From Macromonas bipunctata (lineage in GTDB: Bacteria > Pseudomonadota > Gammaproteobacteria > Burkholderiales > Burkholderiaceae_C), in NCBI RefSeq assembly GCF_002837135.1, contig NZ_NWBQ01000002.1, forward strand, positions 1 to 53,484: a DNA stretch of 53,484 bases, in the 5' to 3' direction. Each line of letters starts with the position of its first letter. The first letter of the stretch is position 1. The notes beneath the pieces are model-generated. The model worked only from the letters and a program-made list of their open reading frames with translations. It made no database searches and was not told the origin of the DNA. Below are positions 1 through 8,168 of this stretch, one piece after another. The translations under genes were made by a program, and so were the position numbers.

Positions 1-497
1 GCCTTCTTGCCGTTGGCCAGCTTGAGGCCATGCTGGAAGCTGGGCGTACCAAGACCAGCGTACTCACAAGCCTTGACCCACACCTCATACAAGGCAGCGG
101 CGCGCGGGGCCTCGCCTTGCAGCATGTCGCGGCGCTTGGCCAGCATGCGTTCGCGCACGTAGTCCTGGAACGACAGCGTGCTCATGGCCAGGGTTTCGGT
201 GTCCTGCGCCACGCTGCTGCTGGCCGAGAACGCCTGCGGCGCGGGCAGCTGGTCGGCGGCGCGCTGCTGCAGGCGGCTGGGGGCCTGGGGCGCAGCGGCT
301 GGCTGCGGCGCACGCACGGGGGGTGCGCCGTCGTCCATACCGGGCAAGGCGCGCAGGCCTTCCTCGGTCATGGCCAGCACCTCAAAGCCGTCTTCGGTGG
401 TGCGGGTCGATAGGATCACCGCCGCATCGCCCAGCGAGGCTTTGACTTTGTTCATGGCCTCCCGCGAAGTGGGAGCTAAAAAGCGTTGGACGTTCAT
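1..497 (-). CDS. flhF: Flagellar biosynthesis GTPase FlhF, N-terminal part (cut by window edge)
   Basis: FlhF is an SRP-family GTPase that helps set the place and number of polar flagella, acting at the inner membrane with FlhA/FlhB and FliF. Only about 165 N-terminal residues are visible. The protein begins MNVQRFLAPTSREAM, the typical FlhF opening, followed by a Pro/Ala/Gln-rich linker and the start of the conserved N domain; the GTPase domain lies outside the window. The ATG overlaps the flhA stop (ATGA), which implies translational coupling. The call rests on the N-terminus plus position directly after flhA, a standard arrangement. Confidence 0.9.
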   Translation of the reverse strand, partial: MNVQRFLAPTSREAMNKVKASLGDAAVILSTRTTEDGFEVLAMTEEGLRALPGMDDGAPPVRAPQPAAAPQAPSRLQQRAADQLPAPQAFSASSSVAQDTETLAMSTLSFQDYVRERMLAKRRDMLQGEAPRAAALYEVWVKACEYAGLGTPSFQHGLKLANGKK

Positions 498-2593
498 GCG
501 GGTTCTCCTAGGATCGGGCCAATCCGAATCAGGTGCGTTTCTGGAATTTCACTGTGGGCCAGCACTTGCAGGCGCGGCGCGGCGCGGCGCAGCAAGCGGG
601 CCATGGCGGAGCGGATGGCGTCGGGCACCAACAGGCACGCTGGCACACCCGCTTCCTCTTGTTTGTTGGCCACGGCAGCGGCCGATTTGGTGAGCATGTC
701 GGCCACGCCGGGGTCGAGTGCGGCCATCGGGCCACCGCTGAGGGCTTGCGTGAGCAAGCGCTCCAAGCCAGGTTCGATGGCGATGACTTCCAGCTCGTTG
801 ACCGGGCCGTAAATCTGCTGCACGATGGCCGGGGCCAGCGCCTGGCGCACACGCCGGGCCAGCTCCACCGGGTCTTGCGTCTGGCTGGCGTGCTCGGCCA
901 GCGCCTCGATGATGGTGCGGATGTCGCGGATGTTCACAGCTTCGTCGAGCAGAAGCTGCAACACTTTCTGGAACACACCGATGGACACCATTTTGGGGAC
1001 GACTTCTTCAATCAGTTTGGGAGCGAGTTTGGCCACATGTTCCACCAGCTCCTGGGTCTCGGTGCGAGACAGCAACTTGGCCGCGTGGACTTGCATCAAG
1101 TGTGACAAATGTGTGGCCAGCACGGTCTCTGAATCAACAACGGTATAACCGGCCATTTGTGCGGTTTCCTTCTGGCGCTCGTCAATCCACTGCGCGGGCA
1201 GACCAAAAGCGGGGTCGGTGGTGGCGGTGCCAATCAGCGGCGTCTTGATGTGGCCGGGGTTGATGGCCAGGTGCTGGCCCGGGAACACCTCGCCCTCGCC
1301 CACCACCACGCCGCGCAGCGTGATGCGGTAGTTGCTCGGGCGCAGCTCCAGGTTGTCGCGCACATGCACAGCGGGCGGCAAGAAGCCCACTTCCTGCGCA
1401 AACTTCTTGCGCACACCCTTGATGCGGGTCAGCAAGTCGCCCTGGCGGGTCTTGTCCACCAGCGTGATCAGGCGGTAGCCCAGCTCCAGGCCCAGCAAGT
1501 CCACCGGCTGCAGGTCGTCCCAGCTGGCCTCGCCCCCTTCGGGCGGGGCGGCAGCGGCAGCGGCGGCCTGCACCTCGGCCTCCGACGGCTTGGGCTTGGC
1601 CTGCTCGCGCGCCTGCCAGTACGCCAGACCGCCAAACAGGGCCGCAAAGCCCAGGAACACCGTGTGCGGCATGCCCGGCACCACGCCCAGCAGGAACAGC
1701 ACGCCGCCCGTCACGCCCAGCACCTTGGGCGACTCGAACATCTGGCCCACGATCTGCGCGCCCAGCTCCTCTTCCTTGCCCACGCGCGACACCACCATCG
1801 CCGACGCCACCGAAATCAGCAGGCCCGGAATCTGCGCCACCAGCGCATCGCCCACCGCCAGCGTGATGTAGCTGTCGGCCGCCGCGCCCACCGACAGGCC
1901 GTGCTGGAACACGCCAATCGCAAAGCCGCCCACGATGTTGATGACCAGGATCAGGATGCCGGCCACCGCGTCGCCGCGCACGAACTTGGACGCACCGTCC
2001 ATCGAGCCAAAGAAGTCGGCCTCGTCGCCCACCTCGGCGCGGCGGCGCTTGGCCTCGGCCTGGTCGATGAGGCCGGCGTTCATGTCGGCGTCGATGGCCA
2101 TCTGCTTGCCCGGCATCGCGTCCAGCGTGAAGCGTGCGCCCACTTCAGCAATGCGCTCCGCGCCCTTGGTGATCACCACAAAGTTGATCACCACCAGAAT
2201 CAGGAACACGATCAGGCCCACGGCAAAGTTGCCGCCAATCAGGAAAGTGCCAAACGCCTCGATCACCGCACCGGCAGCACCCGGGCCGCTGTGCCCTTCC
2301 ACCAGCACCACCCGCGTGGAGGCCACGTTGAGCGACAACCGCAGCAGCGTGGTCAGCAGCAGCACGGTCGGGAAGGCGGCAAAGTCCAGCGCACGCTTCA
2401 TGTACGCCGACACCATCATCACCATCAGCGCCAGGCCAATGTTGAGGGTGAAGAAGATGTCCAGCACCCAGGCGGGTAGCGGCAGCACCATCATCGACAG
2501 CACCAGCATCACCAGCAGTGGCGCGGCCAGGCCGCTGACGTGGGCTGCGTTGCGCTGCAGCCAGACCTGGATTTTTTGCAGTTGGGGGTTCAT
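494..2593 (-). CDS. flhA: Flagellar export gate protein FlhA
   Basis: FlhA is the large export-gate subunit of the flagellar type III secretion apparatus. It has an N-terminal membrane domain that uses proton flow and a C-terminal cytosolic ring that docks chaperone-substrate complexes. The 699-residue product has the expected length, with hydrophobic segments over about residues 20-310, the FHIPEP-type conserved stretch between segments 4 and 5, and a cytosolic half from about 350. I start at MNPQLQKIQ (2593); an in-frame ATG six codons earlier would run back towards flhB and is less likely. It lies 21 nt after flhB and overlaps flhF by 4 nt. Confidence 0.96.
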   Translation of the reverse strand: MNPQLQKIQVWLQRNAAHVSGLAAPLLVMLVLSMMVLPLPAWVLDIFFTLNIGLALMVMMVSAYMKRALDFAAFPTVLLLTTLLRLSLNVASTRVVLVEGHSGPGAAGAVIEAFGTFLIGGNFAVGLIVFLILVVINFVVITKGAERIAEVGARFTLDAMPGKQMAIDADMNAGLIDQAEAKRRRAEVGDEADFFGSMDGASKFVRGDAVAGILILVINIVGGFAIGVFQHGLSVGAAADSYITLAVGDALVAQIPGLLISVASAMVVSRVGKEEELGAQIVGQMFESPKVLGVTGGVLFLLGVVPGMPHTVFLGFAALFGGLAYWQAREQAKPKPSEAEVQAAAAAAAPPEGGEASWDDLQPVDLLGLELGYRLITLVDKTRQGDLLTRIKGVRKKFAQEVGFLPPAVHVRDNLELRPSNYRITLRGVVVGEGEVFPGQHLAINPGHIKTPLIGTATTDPAFGLPAQWIDERQKETAQMAGYTVVDSETVLATHLSHLMQVHAAKLLSRTETQELVEHVAKLAPKLIEEVVPKMVSIGVFQKVLQLLLDEAVNIRDIRTIIEALAEHASQTQDPVELARRVRQALAPAIVQQIYGPVNELEVIAIEPGLERLLTQALSGGPMAALDPGVADMLTKSAAAVANKQEEAGVPACLLVPDAIRSAMARLLRRAAPRLQVLAHSEIPETHLIRIGPILGEPA

Positions 2594-2614
2594 GGTCAAA
2601 ACTCGGTGCAAACG

Positions 2615-3772
2615 TCAGGCCACGGTGGCGGCGGGGGCGGTATCGCGGCCGTGGTGCGGGTCGAGCTCCACCGGCACATCGGGCACAGGGGGCTGGCCGG
2701 GCATGGGGCCTTCGCCACGCAGGGCGGCGCGCAGCTGGTACACATACGCCAGCACCTGCGCCACGGCGGTAAAGAGCTGGGTCGGGATCTGCTGGTCGAT
2801 CTCGGTGTGCGCGTACAGCGCACGCGCCAGCATGGGCGACTGCAGCACCGGCACCTTGTGCTCCTGCGCCATGTCGCGGATGCGCAGCGCAATCATGTCG
2901 GCGCCCTTGGCAATCACCTGCGGCGCAGACATGGAGTCGTCGTACTTGAGCGCCACCGCATAGTGGGTCGGGTTCATCACCACCAAGTCGGCCTCGGGCA
3001 CGCGCTTGACGCTGTTGCCCTGCGAGATCTCGCGCTGGAATTGGCGCCGGCGGCCCTTCATCTCGGGGTTGCCTTCGCTTTCCTTGTGCTCGTCCTTGAC
3101 CTCCTGCAGCGACATGCGCAGGCGGCGCTGGTGCAAGAAGCGCTGCAGCGGCACGTCAATCAGCGTCACCACCAGCACCACCGCCAACAACGATGTCACA
3201 CCCGACACCAGCCATTCGCGCAACTGGCTCAGCGACGCCTCCAGCGGGCGCAACATCAGGCTGGCAAAGTCGAGCAAATGCTTTTGTACAAAGAAGCCGG
3301 CAATCACCCCCATCACCAGCATGATGAAGGTCAACTTAAGCACCTCTACCGCCTGCTGGGCCGAGAACAGGCGGCCAAAGCCACTCAACGGGCTGACCTT
3401 GGAAAACTTGGGCATCAGCGACTCGGTGCTGTAGGCGTAGGCGCCCGAGGCCACCATCGCCACCAGCGCGGCCAGCGCCACCAGCACGCCCAGCGGCAGG
3501 TACGACAGCAGCGCCAGCTGGCTCATGTCCACCAGCGCCTCGCCCATGGCCTGCGGGTGCTTGATGATGGATTCGTCGAACGAGAACAGGCGGCGCAAGC
3601 CCTCGCGCATGCGGTCGAACATCCACGCCGCCAGCCACGACAGCGTCAGCATGCCCCCGCCCAGCACGACCAGATGCGTCAGGTCGCGCGAACGCGGCAC
3701 CTGGCCTTGTTCTTTGGCCTTTTGCAGCCGCCGGGGGGTGGCGGGTAAGGTACGGTCTTGGGAGGAGTCCAT
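2615..3772 (-). CDS. flhB: Flagellar export switch protein FlhB
   Basis: FlhB sits in the flagellar export gate and switches substrate class from rod/hook to filament after autocleavage. The product is 385 aa. It begins MDSSQDRTLPATPRRLQKA, a typical FlhB start; upstream in-frame Met codons were rejected. Four hydrophobic segments lie within about residues 30-210, followed by the charged linker EVKDEHKESEGNPE and the self-cleavage motif NPTH (within VVMNPTHYAVAL). The C-terminus carries a short Pro-rich tail. A GGAGGAG-like site precedes the start. It is the first gene of flhB-flhA-flhF and is separated from cheZ by 133 bp containing a hairpin. Confidence 0.96.
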   Translation of the reverse strand: MDSSQDRTLPATPRRLQKAKEQGQVPRSRDLTHLVVLGGGMLTLSWLAAWMFDRMREGLRRLFSFDESIIKHPQAMGEALVDMSQLALLSYLPLGVLVALAALVAMVASGAYAYSTESLMPKFSKVSPLSGFGRLFSAQQAVEVLKLTFIMLVMGVIAGFFVQKHLLDFASLMLRPLEASLSQLREWLVSGVTSLLAVVLVVTLIDVPLQRFLHQRRLRMSLQEVKDEHKESEGNPEMKGRRRQFQREISQGNSVKRVPEADLVVMNPTHYAVALKYDDSMSAPQVIAKGADMIALRIRDMAQEHKVPVLQSPMLARALYAHTEIDQQIPTQLFTAVAQVLAYVYQLRAALRGEGPMPGQPPVPDVPVELDPHHGRDTAPAATVA

Positions 3773-3830
3773 GTGCGGTTTACCAGTGGTGAACCGCATT
3801 GTCTGGTGGCATGGGCCACCGCTAAAGCGC

Positions 3831-3854
3831 AATAAAGCCGGGAAAACCCGGCTT
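3831..3854 (-). terminator. Possible intrinsic terminator between cheZ and flhB
   Basis: An 8-bp perfect stem (3835-3842 pairing with 3847-3854) encloses a 4-nt loop. On the minus strand it is followed by TATTG, a weak U-rich tail. It sits about 50 nt after the cheZ stop and 60 nt before flhB, so it may separate or attenuate the motA-cheZ and flhB-flhF units. The poor U tract makes full termination uncertain. Confidence 0.45.
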
Positions 3855-3905
3855 CATCGCTGTTGGCTGTGCTGGTGTGTGGCCCGCACGAGGCCACCCG
3901 GGGCG

Positions 3906-4613
3906 TCAGAAGCCCAGGCTGGCCAGCAAGTCGTCCACTTCGGACTGGTTGCTGACCACGTCGGTGCGCCCTTCGGGGTCCACCACCGGCCCGGCCAGCG
4001 CCGAATGCTCGGGCGTGCCCACCGGCGCGTGGCTGTGTGAAGACGCAATTTTGGGCAAAGGTGGCAACATCTCCGTCACCACCGCCTCCACCGATGCCGG
4101 CACCACCACCACCGGCGGTTGTGGCGCAGCCTGTACCAACAACTGCACCAACTGAGCTTCAATCGTTGCGGCCAAGTTCACCACACGTTTGATGACCTGT
4201 CCCGTCAAATCGTGGAAATCCTGCGCCATCATGATGTCGGTCAGGTGCTGGTCGGTACGGCGTGCATCCTGTTGGATTTTTTCTGTCCACTCCAGCAATT
4301 CAGGCATCGCCCACTTTAAACCAGGCACGCCGCGTATGGTGCGCAGCAACTGCTCGGTGTGCTCAATCACACGTTCCTGCTCCAATTTGGCTTCGTCTAC
4401 GCGGTTGAGCACTTTTTCGGCGGCTTCACCCGTTAAACGGGCAATGTACTGCAAGCGACTGCGCGCGTCGGGCAGTTCATCGACGGCATCTTTGAGCACC
4501 GGGGTGTAGCCCAACTCATTGAGCGACTCGTGCAACTGGCGCGTGATCGATCCTAGGCGCTGGAACACCTCGGTCGACTTGAGACTGTCGTGGGTATCGG
4601 GCTCGCTGCTCAT
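3906..4613 (-). CDS. cheZ: CheY-P phosphatase CheZ
   Basis: CheZ dephosphorylates CheY-P, ending the motor-switching signal. The 235-residue product fits the family: a long helical hairpin (about 20-160) carrying the conserved motif QDFHDLTGQVIKRV, which includes the phosphatase Asp/Gln pair, then a Pro/Val-rich linker. The extreme C-terminus, SEVDDLLASLGF, is the amphipathic helix that docks on CheY. It follows cheY by 10 nt, so the two are surely cotranscribed. CheZ needs a CheA kinase partner that is not encoded in this window. Confidence 0.96.
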   Translation of the reverse strand: MSSEPDTHDSLKSTEVFQRLGSITRQLHESLNELGYTPVLKDAVDELPDARSRLQYIARLTGEAAEKVLNRVDEAKLEQERVIEHTEQLLRTIRGVPGLKWAMPELLEWTEKIQQDARRTDQHLTDIMMAQDFHDLTGQVIKRVVNLAATIEAQLVQLLVQAAPQPPVVVVPASVEAVVTEMLPPLPKIASSHSHAPVGTPEHSALAGPVVDPEGRTDVVSNQSEVDDLLASLGF

Positions 4614-4623
4614 AAGCGGTCTC

Positions 4624-5007
4624 CTACCAACCCATTTTCTTGAAAATGTTGCTCAACTTCTCTTCAAGAGTGGCTTTGGTAAAGGGTTTGACAATGTAAC
4701 CGGCGGCACCGCCCTGTGCAGCGGCAATAATGTCTTCCTTGCGCGCTTCAGCGGTCACCATCAGCACCGGAATGTGCTTGAGGGTTTCGTCCGACTTGAT
4801 GCTGGTCAGCAATTCAAAGCCGTTCATGTTGGGCATATTGATATCGCTGACCACGATGTCGAACTTGCCATTCTGCAGCTTGTGCAGCGCCACCGAGCCG
4901 TCCTCGGCCTCGTCCGCGTCGGGGTAGCCGATTTCCTTGAGCAGGTTGCGCACGATGCGGCGCATGGTGGAAAAGTCGTCAACGATCAAAAATTTTAATT
5001 CAGGCAT
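4624..5007 (-). CDS. cheY: Chemotaxis response regulator CheY
   Basis: This is a single-domain receiver of 127 aa that carries phosphate from CheA to the flagellar switch protein FliM. Key residues are visible: the acidic pair in [11 protein letters not shown], the phospho-acceptor Asp in [16 protein letters not shown], the Thr in VLMVTAEA and the Lys in YIVKPF. I start at [11 protein letters not shown] (5007), preceded by a GGAG-type site; a longer in-frame ORF upstream adds an unrelated tail. It stands between motB and cheZ. Confidence 0.96.
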   Translation of the reverse strand: MPELKFLIVDDFSTMRRIVRNLLKEIGYPDADEAEDGSVALHKLQNGKFDIVVSDINMPNMNGFELLTSIKSDETLKHIPVLMVTAEARKEDIIAAAQGGAAGYIVKPFTKATLEEKLSNIFKKMGW

Positions 5008-5054
5008 AAAAAGCTCCGAGGGGAGAGGGTTACAGTGTAAGGTGTGCGGCGATC

Positions 5055-5075
5055 CTGCAGCCAGCGTGGCTGCAG
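5055..5075. other. Perfect hairpin in the motB-cheY gap
   Basis: A 9-bp perfect inverted repeat (5055-5063 with 5067-5075) has a 3-nt loop, between the motB stop and cheY start. No U tract follows on the minus strand, so a terminator is unlikely; it may stabilise or process the motB-cheY transcript. A second small inverted repeat (TTACA-G-TGTAA) lies at 5030-5040. Confidence 0.4.
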
Positions 5076-5097
5076 AACCCCGCAAGGTGCGACGGGG

Positions 5098-6060
5098 TCA
5101 AGGCGACGCAGGCGCGGCGGCAGCAGGTTGCTCGGCCCCGGCGGGGGCCAGCTCCGCCTCGGTGTCGGCGGCAATGGCCTCGAACGATTTGAGCATGCGC
5201 TCCTCGGCTTCCTTGGTCATGACCAGGATGCTGATGCGCCGGTTGATGGGATCGAACGGCTTGTCGGCCAGCAGCGGCGCGCTGGAGGACAACCCCACCA
5301 CGCGCGCCAGCTTGCCATCGGGCAGCCCGGCCTGCACCAGCTCGCGCCGCGACGCGTTGGCGCGGTCGGCCGACAGCTCCCAGTTGCTGTAGTTGCGGTC
5401 GCCGCTGGCGTAGGGCGTGGCGTCGGTGTGGCCCGACAGCGAGATACGGTTTTCCACATCCTTCATGGCCAGGCCAATCTCGACCAGGATGTCGCGCATG
5501 TAGGGCTTGACCAAGGCGCGGCCGCTGTCGAACATCGGGCGCTGCTGGTCGTCCACGATCTGGATGTTGAGGCCGTCCTGCACCTTCTCGAGCTTGATCT
5601 GGTTCTTGAACTCGGCCAGCTTGGGCGTGCTGTTGATGACGTCCTCGATCTTCTTCTTCAGGTTCTCGAGGCGCAGCTTGTCCTGGCGCAGCATCTCGGC
5701 GCGCGCAATCTGGGCGCCCAGCGTCTTCATGCTGCGCTCGGCGTCACCGCCATCGACCTGGCCCACGCTGCGGCTCAAGTCCTTGCCGCCGCCGGGCAGG
5801 ATGCTGTCGCTGTTGCCGGTGCCGTCCCCGCCCATCAGCGCCACCTTGAGCGGCATAGAAAAATATTCCGAGATGCCCTGCAGGTCGCCCTTGGCGGTGG
5901 AGCCCAGCAGCCACATCAGCAGGAAGAACGCCATCATCGCCGTCACGAAGTCGGCGTAGGCAATCTTCCAGGCGCCCCCATGCGCCGCGTGGCCGCCCTT
6001 CTTGACGCGCTTGACGATGATGGGCTGCAGCTGCTTGCCGGAAGTGGAGGGACTGCTCAT
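5098..6060 (-). CDS. motB: Flagellar stator protein MotB
   Basis: MotB anchors the MotA/MotB proton channel to peptidoglycan. The 320-residue product has a short basic N-terminus, one membrane helix beginning with AYADFVTAMMAFFLLMWL (the Asp is the proton-binding residue), a plug/linker region, and a C-terminal OmpA-like peptidoglycan-binding domain with the signature SLSGHTDATPY and a conserved NWELSADRA stretch. A Pro/Ala-rich tail ends the protein. It follows motA by 23 nt. Length and motifs match canonical MotB. Confidence 0.96.
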   Translation of the reverse strand: MSSPSTSGKQLQPIIVKRVKKGGHAAHGGAWKIAYADFVTAMMAFFLLMWLLGSTAKGDLQGISEYFSMPLKVALMGGDGTGNSDSILPGGGKDLSRSVGQVDGGDAERSMKTLGAQIARAEMLRQDKLRLENLKKKIEDVINSTPKLAEFKNQIKLEKVQDGLNIQIVDDQQRPMFDSGRALVKPYMRDILVEIGLAMKDVENRISLSGHTDATPYASGDRNYSNWELSADRANASRRELVQAGLPDGKLARVVGLSSSAPLLADKPFDPINRRISILVMTKEAEERMLKSFEAIAADTEAELAPAGAEQPAAAAPASP

Positions 6061-6083
6061 GGCGCGCCGGTGAGGTGGTTGGG

Positions 6084-6944
6084 TTACTTCTTGGTCTTGA
6101 CGTAGGCTTCAAGCTCAACGAAGGTCGGCCGCTCGGTCGAGAACAGCACCTTGCGCCCGAACTCGATCGCGGTCATGGGCGCGTAGCCCTGCATGCTGGC
6201 CAGCAGCGTGGTCTTGATGCACTGCAGCTCCTTACTGCCCTCTTCGCTTTTCTGGTCCAGCAGGCCCGCCAGCGGCTCGGCAAAGCCATAGGCCAGGAAG
6301 ATGCCGAGGAAGGTGCCCACCAGCGCCGAGCCGATCATGCCGCCCAGCACCGCCGGCGGCTGGCCCACCGAGCCCATGGTCTTGATCACGCCCAGCACCG
6401 CCGCCACAATGCCGAACGCGGGCAAGGCGCCCGCCAGGCGGTTGAGGGCCGCCACCACCGCGTGATCCTCCTGGTGGTGGGTGTCGATCTCGCTGTCCAT
6501 CAGGGCCTCGATCTCGTGCGCGTTGAGGTTGCCCGACACCATCATGCGCAGGTAGTCGGTGGTGAACTCGACCACGTGGTGGTCGCTGCCCACGGTGGGG
6601 TATTTCTGGAACAGCGCCGAGTTCTCGGGGTTCTCGACGTCGTCCTCGATCGCCATCAGGCCTTCCTTACGCGCCTTTTGCAAGATCTCGTACAGCAGCG
6701 CCAGCAGCTCCAGGTAGCGCTCCTTGCTGTAGGGCGAGCCCTTGAACACCGTGGGCAGCTTCTTGAGCACCGCCTTGAGCACCTTGGGCGGGTTGTTCAC
6801 CACGAACGCCCCCAGAGCACCACCAAAGATGGTGATCAACTCGAAAGGCAATGCCGCCAGGATCACCCCGATATTGCCGCCGTGGACGATGTACACCCCA
6901 AAGATGCAGATCAATGCCACCGAGTAACCAATCACCACCAACAT
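6084..6944 (-). CDS. motA: Flagellar stator protein MotA
   Basis: MotA is the rotor-facing channel subunit of the stator, a four-helix membrane protein of 286 aa here. The true start is MLVVIGYSVALICIFGVY at 6944; the longer open frame upstream is a shadow of the preceding gene. Two N-terminal helices, a large cytosolic loop with charged residues, and two C-terminal helices (LPAFGIVAAVLGVIKTMG and ALVGTFLGIFLAYGFAEPL) are visible. It heads the motA-motB-cheY-cheZ set, 65 bp after a small YqjK-like gene. No flhDC precedes it. Confidence 0.95.
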   Translation of the reverse strand: MLVVIGYSVALICIFGVYIVHGGNIGVILAALPFELITIFGGALGAFVVNNPPKVLKAVLKKLPTVFKGSPYSKERYLELLALLYEILQKARKEGLMAIEDDVENPENSALFQKYPTVGSDHHVVEFTTDYLRMMVSGNLNAHEIEALMDSEIDTHHQEDHAVVAALNRLAGALPAFGIVAAVLGVIKTMGSVGQPPAVLGGMIGSALVGTFLGIFLAYGFAEPLAGLLDQKSEEGSKELQCIKTTLLASMQGYAPMTAIEFGRKVLFSTERPTFVELEAYVKTKK

Positions 6945-7009
6945 GCGCGTACATCCCGTATTTTGAAAGCCTGCCACTACTTCGGCAACTGCGCCGGTCT
7001 CTTGATGCC

Positions 7010-7357
7010 TTAATCCGGGCGCAAGCGGTTTGTGGCGTACTGGCGCCACGCCTGCCAGCGTTGCCACCAGGGCCGCCAGCGGTGCTGTGACTGCTGCCAC
7101 CAGCGCCAGCCACCCCACAGGCGCCAGCCCCAGCGCCACACCCAGCGTGGGCGCCACCACAGCACGGCCAGTGCCAGCGCAGCGGGCACCAGCGGGTGCT
7201 GGCGCATCCAGTGCCAGGCGGCGCGCACCTGCACGGCACGCTCCAGCCACGGCTGGGCGGCATGGGCATGCTGCACCAGGCGATCGCGCAACTGCGACGA
7301 TTCCTGCACCAGCGCCAGACGGCGCTCCAGCAGGCGCTGGCGGCGGGCCGACATCAT
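7010..7357 (-). CDS. Small basic Trp-rich protein, YqjK-like position
   Basis: The 115-residue protein begins MMSARRQRLLERRLALVQES. It has an N-terminal charged helix (resembling YqjK), a short hydrophobic stretch near LVPAALALAVLWW, and a strikingly Trp/Arg-rich C-terminal half (repeated WRW, WQQ and RWRPWW). The ATG overlaps the stop of the preceding YqjE-like gene (ATGA). In enterobacteria the order is yqjD-yqjE-yqjK, which supports the family guess. Its function is unknown; a membrane-associated protein is inferred. Confidence 0.7.
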   Translation of the reverse strand: MMSARRQRLLERRLALVQESSQLRDRLVQHAHAAQPWLERAVQVRAAWHWMRQHPLVPAALALAVLWWRPRWVWRWGWRLWGGWRWWQQSQHRWRPWWQRWQAWRQYATNRLRPD

Positions 7358-7779
7358 GGCGGCGTCAGGCGGTCTTCGTCGCGCCGGAACTCGTCCAGCG
7401 TGGCCTGGAACCAGCGCCGGGTCTGCGCCCAGCGCGCCTTGGCCAGCCCCACCGCCACCGCCCCCAGCGTCAGGAACACGGTGGTGAACACGGCCAGCGC
7501 CAGCAGCCGGTGGCTGTCCCACAGCAGCACCGTCAGCAACACAGCCAGAAACGCCAGCCCCAGCACCAGCAGCAACACCGCCGCCAGGCCCAGCAACAAA
7601 ACCTCCAGCACGCTCAAGGCGTGCTCACGCGCCTCGACGCTGAACAGCTCCAGCCGCACCCGCAGCCACTGCAGGCCGTCGTGCAGCCAACCGCTGGCAC
7701 CGCGTGGCGGTGGTGGTGCCGAGGGCGCAGCCGCTGCGCCGCTGCGGGCCGCCGGTTCAGGGCGCGACATCACGGCCAC
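7354..7779 (-). CDS. YqjE / phage-holin-superfamily inner membrane protein
   Basis: The 141-aa protein has a Pro/Ala-rich cytosolic N-terminus (about 1-35), an amphipathic stretch around LRVRLELFSVEAREH, and two adjacent membrane helices (about 58-85 and 90-115). This is the plan of the YqjE family (DUF1469, holin superfamily). It lies between a YqjD-type protein and a YqjK-like protein, as in enterobacteria. The family is linked to the cell envelope and stationary phase, but no biochemical role is established. An earlier Met-Ala-Val-Met start is possible; MSRPEP, three codons in, is equally plausible. Confidence 0.82.
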   Translation of the reverse strand: MAVMSRPEPAARSGAAAAPSAPPPPRGASGWLHDGLQWLRVRLELFSVEAREHALSVLEVLLLGLAAVLLLVLGLAFLAVLLTVLLWDSHRLLALAVFTTVFLTLGAVAVGLAKARWAQTRRWFQATLDEFRRDEDRLTPP

Positions 7780-7809
7780 GCAACGCAGCGGTGTGGCTCA
7801 CGCCCAGGC

Positions 7810-8130
7810 TCAACGGCGGCCAATCAGCAGGCCAATGACCAAGCCTGCACCCGCGGCCACGCCAATCGAGCGCCACGGATGGTCGTGAACGTAGTCGTCG
7901 GTGGCGTGGGCCACTTCGCGGGTCTTGGCGCGCAAGGCTTCTTCGGCGTCGGCCAGCTTGATGCGGGCGCTGCGCAGGTTGTCTTGCATGCGGGCACGCA
8001 ATTCGGCCACGCGCTCGCCAGTTTGGCTGGCAGTGGCTTGCAGCAGTTCTTCTGCGTCACTCACCACCACACGCAGGTCGGACAACAGTTTTTCTTTGGG
8101 TTCAAGGCCGATTTGGTTTTGTTCAGACAT
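7810..8130 (-). CDS. DUF883 (ElaB/YqjD/YgaM-type) membrane-anchored protein
   Basis: This 106-aa protein has a long charged helix (about 10-80, heptad-like with many Ala, Glu and Arg) and a single C-terminal hydrophobic anchor ending GLVIGLLIGRR. The conserved segment YVHDHPWRSIGVAAG is the DUF883 hallmark. E. coli homologues YqjD and ElaB are tail-anchored, bind ribosomes and are RpoS-controlled; the same role here is an inference. It probably heads a three-gene unit with the YqjE- and YqjK-like genes. A TATAGT-type box lies 33-38 nt upstream. Confidence 0.88.
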   Translation of the reverse strand: MSEQNQIGLEPKEKLLSDLRVVVSDAEELLQATASQTGERVAELRARMQDNLRSARIKLADAEEALRAKTREVAHATDDYVHDHPWRSIGVAAGAGLVIGLLIGRR

Positions 8131-8156
8131 GAGCGTCTCCCGTCCAGGTTGAAGAA

Positions 8157-8168
8157 GGTTTCACTATA
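8157..8168 (-). promoter_or_regulatory. Candidate -10 region (TATAGTGAAACC) of the DUF883 gene
   Basis: On the minus strand the 12-mer TATAGTGAAACC lies 27 nt before the DUF883 ATG. No good -35 hexamer is seen at 16-18 bp. The same 12-mer occurs before katG (29451-29462), which suggests a shared promoter class; a start site was not demonstrated. Confidence 0.4.

Noticed and set aside
1157-2479. Long plus-strand open frames antisense to flhA (His/Gln/Arg-rich)
   Set aside because: Composition is that of a reversed GC-rich gene, with no motif; flhA on the other strand is certain. The same applies to plus-strand frames over aspS, ubiB, the oxidoreductase and uvrA.
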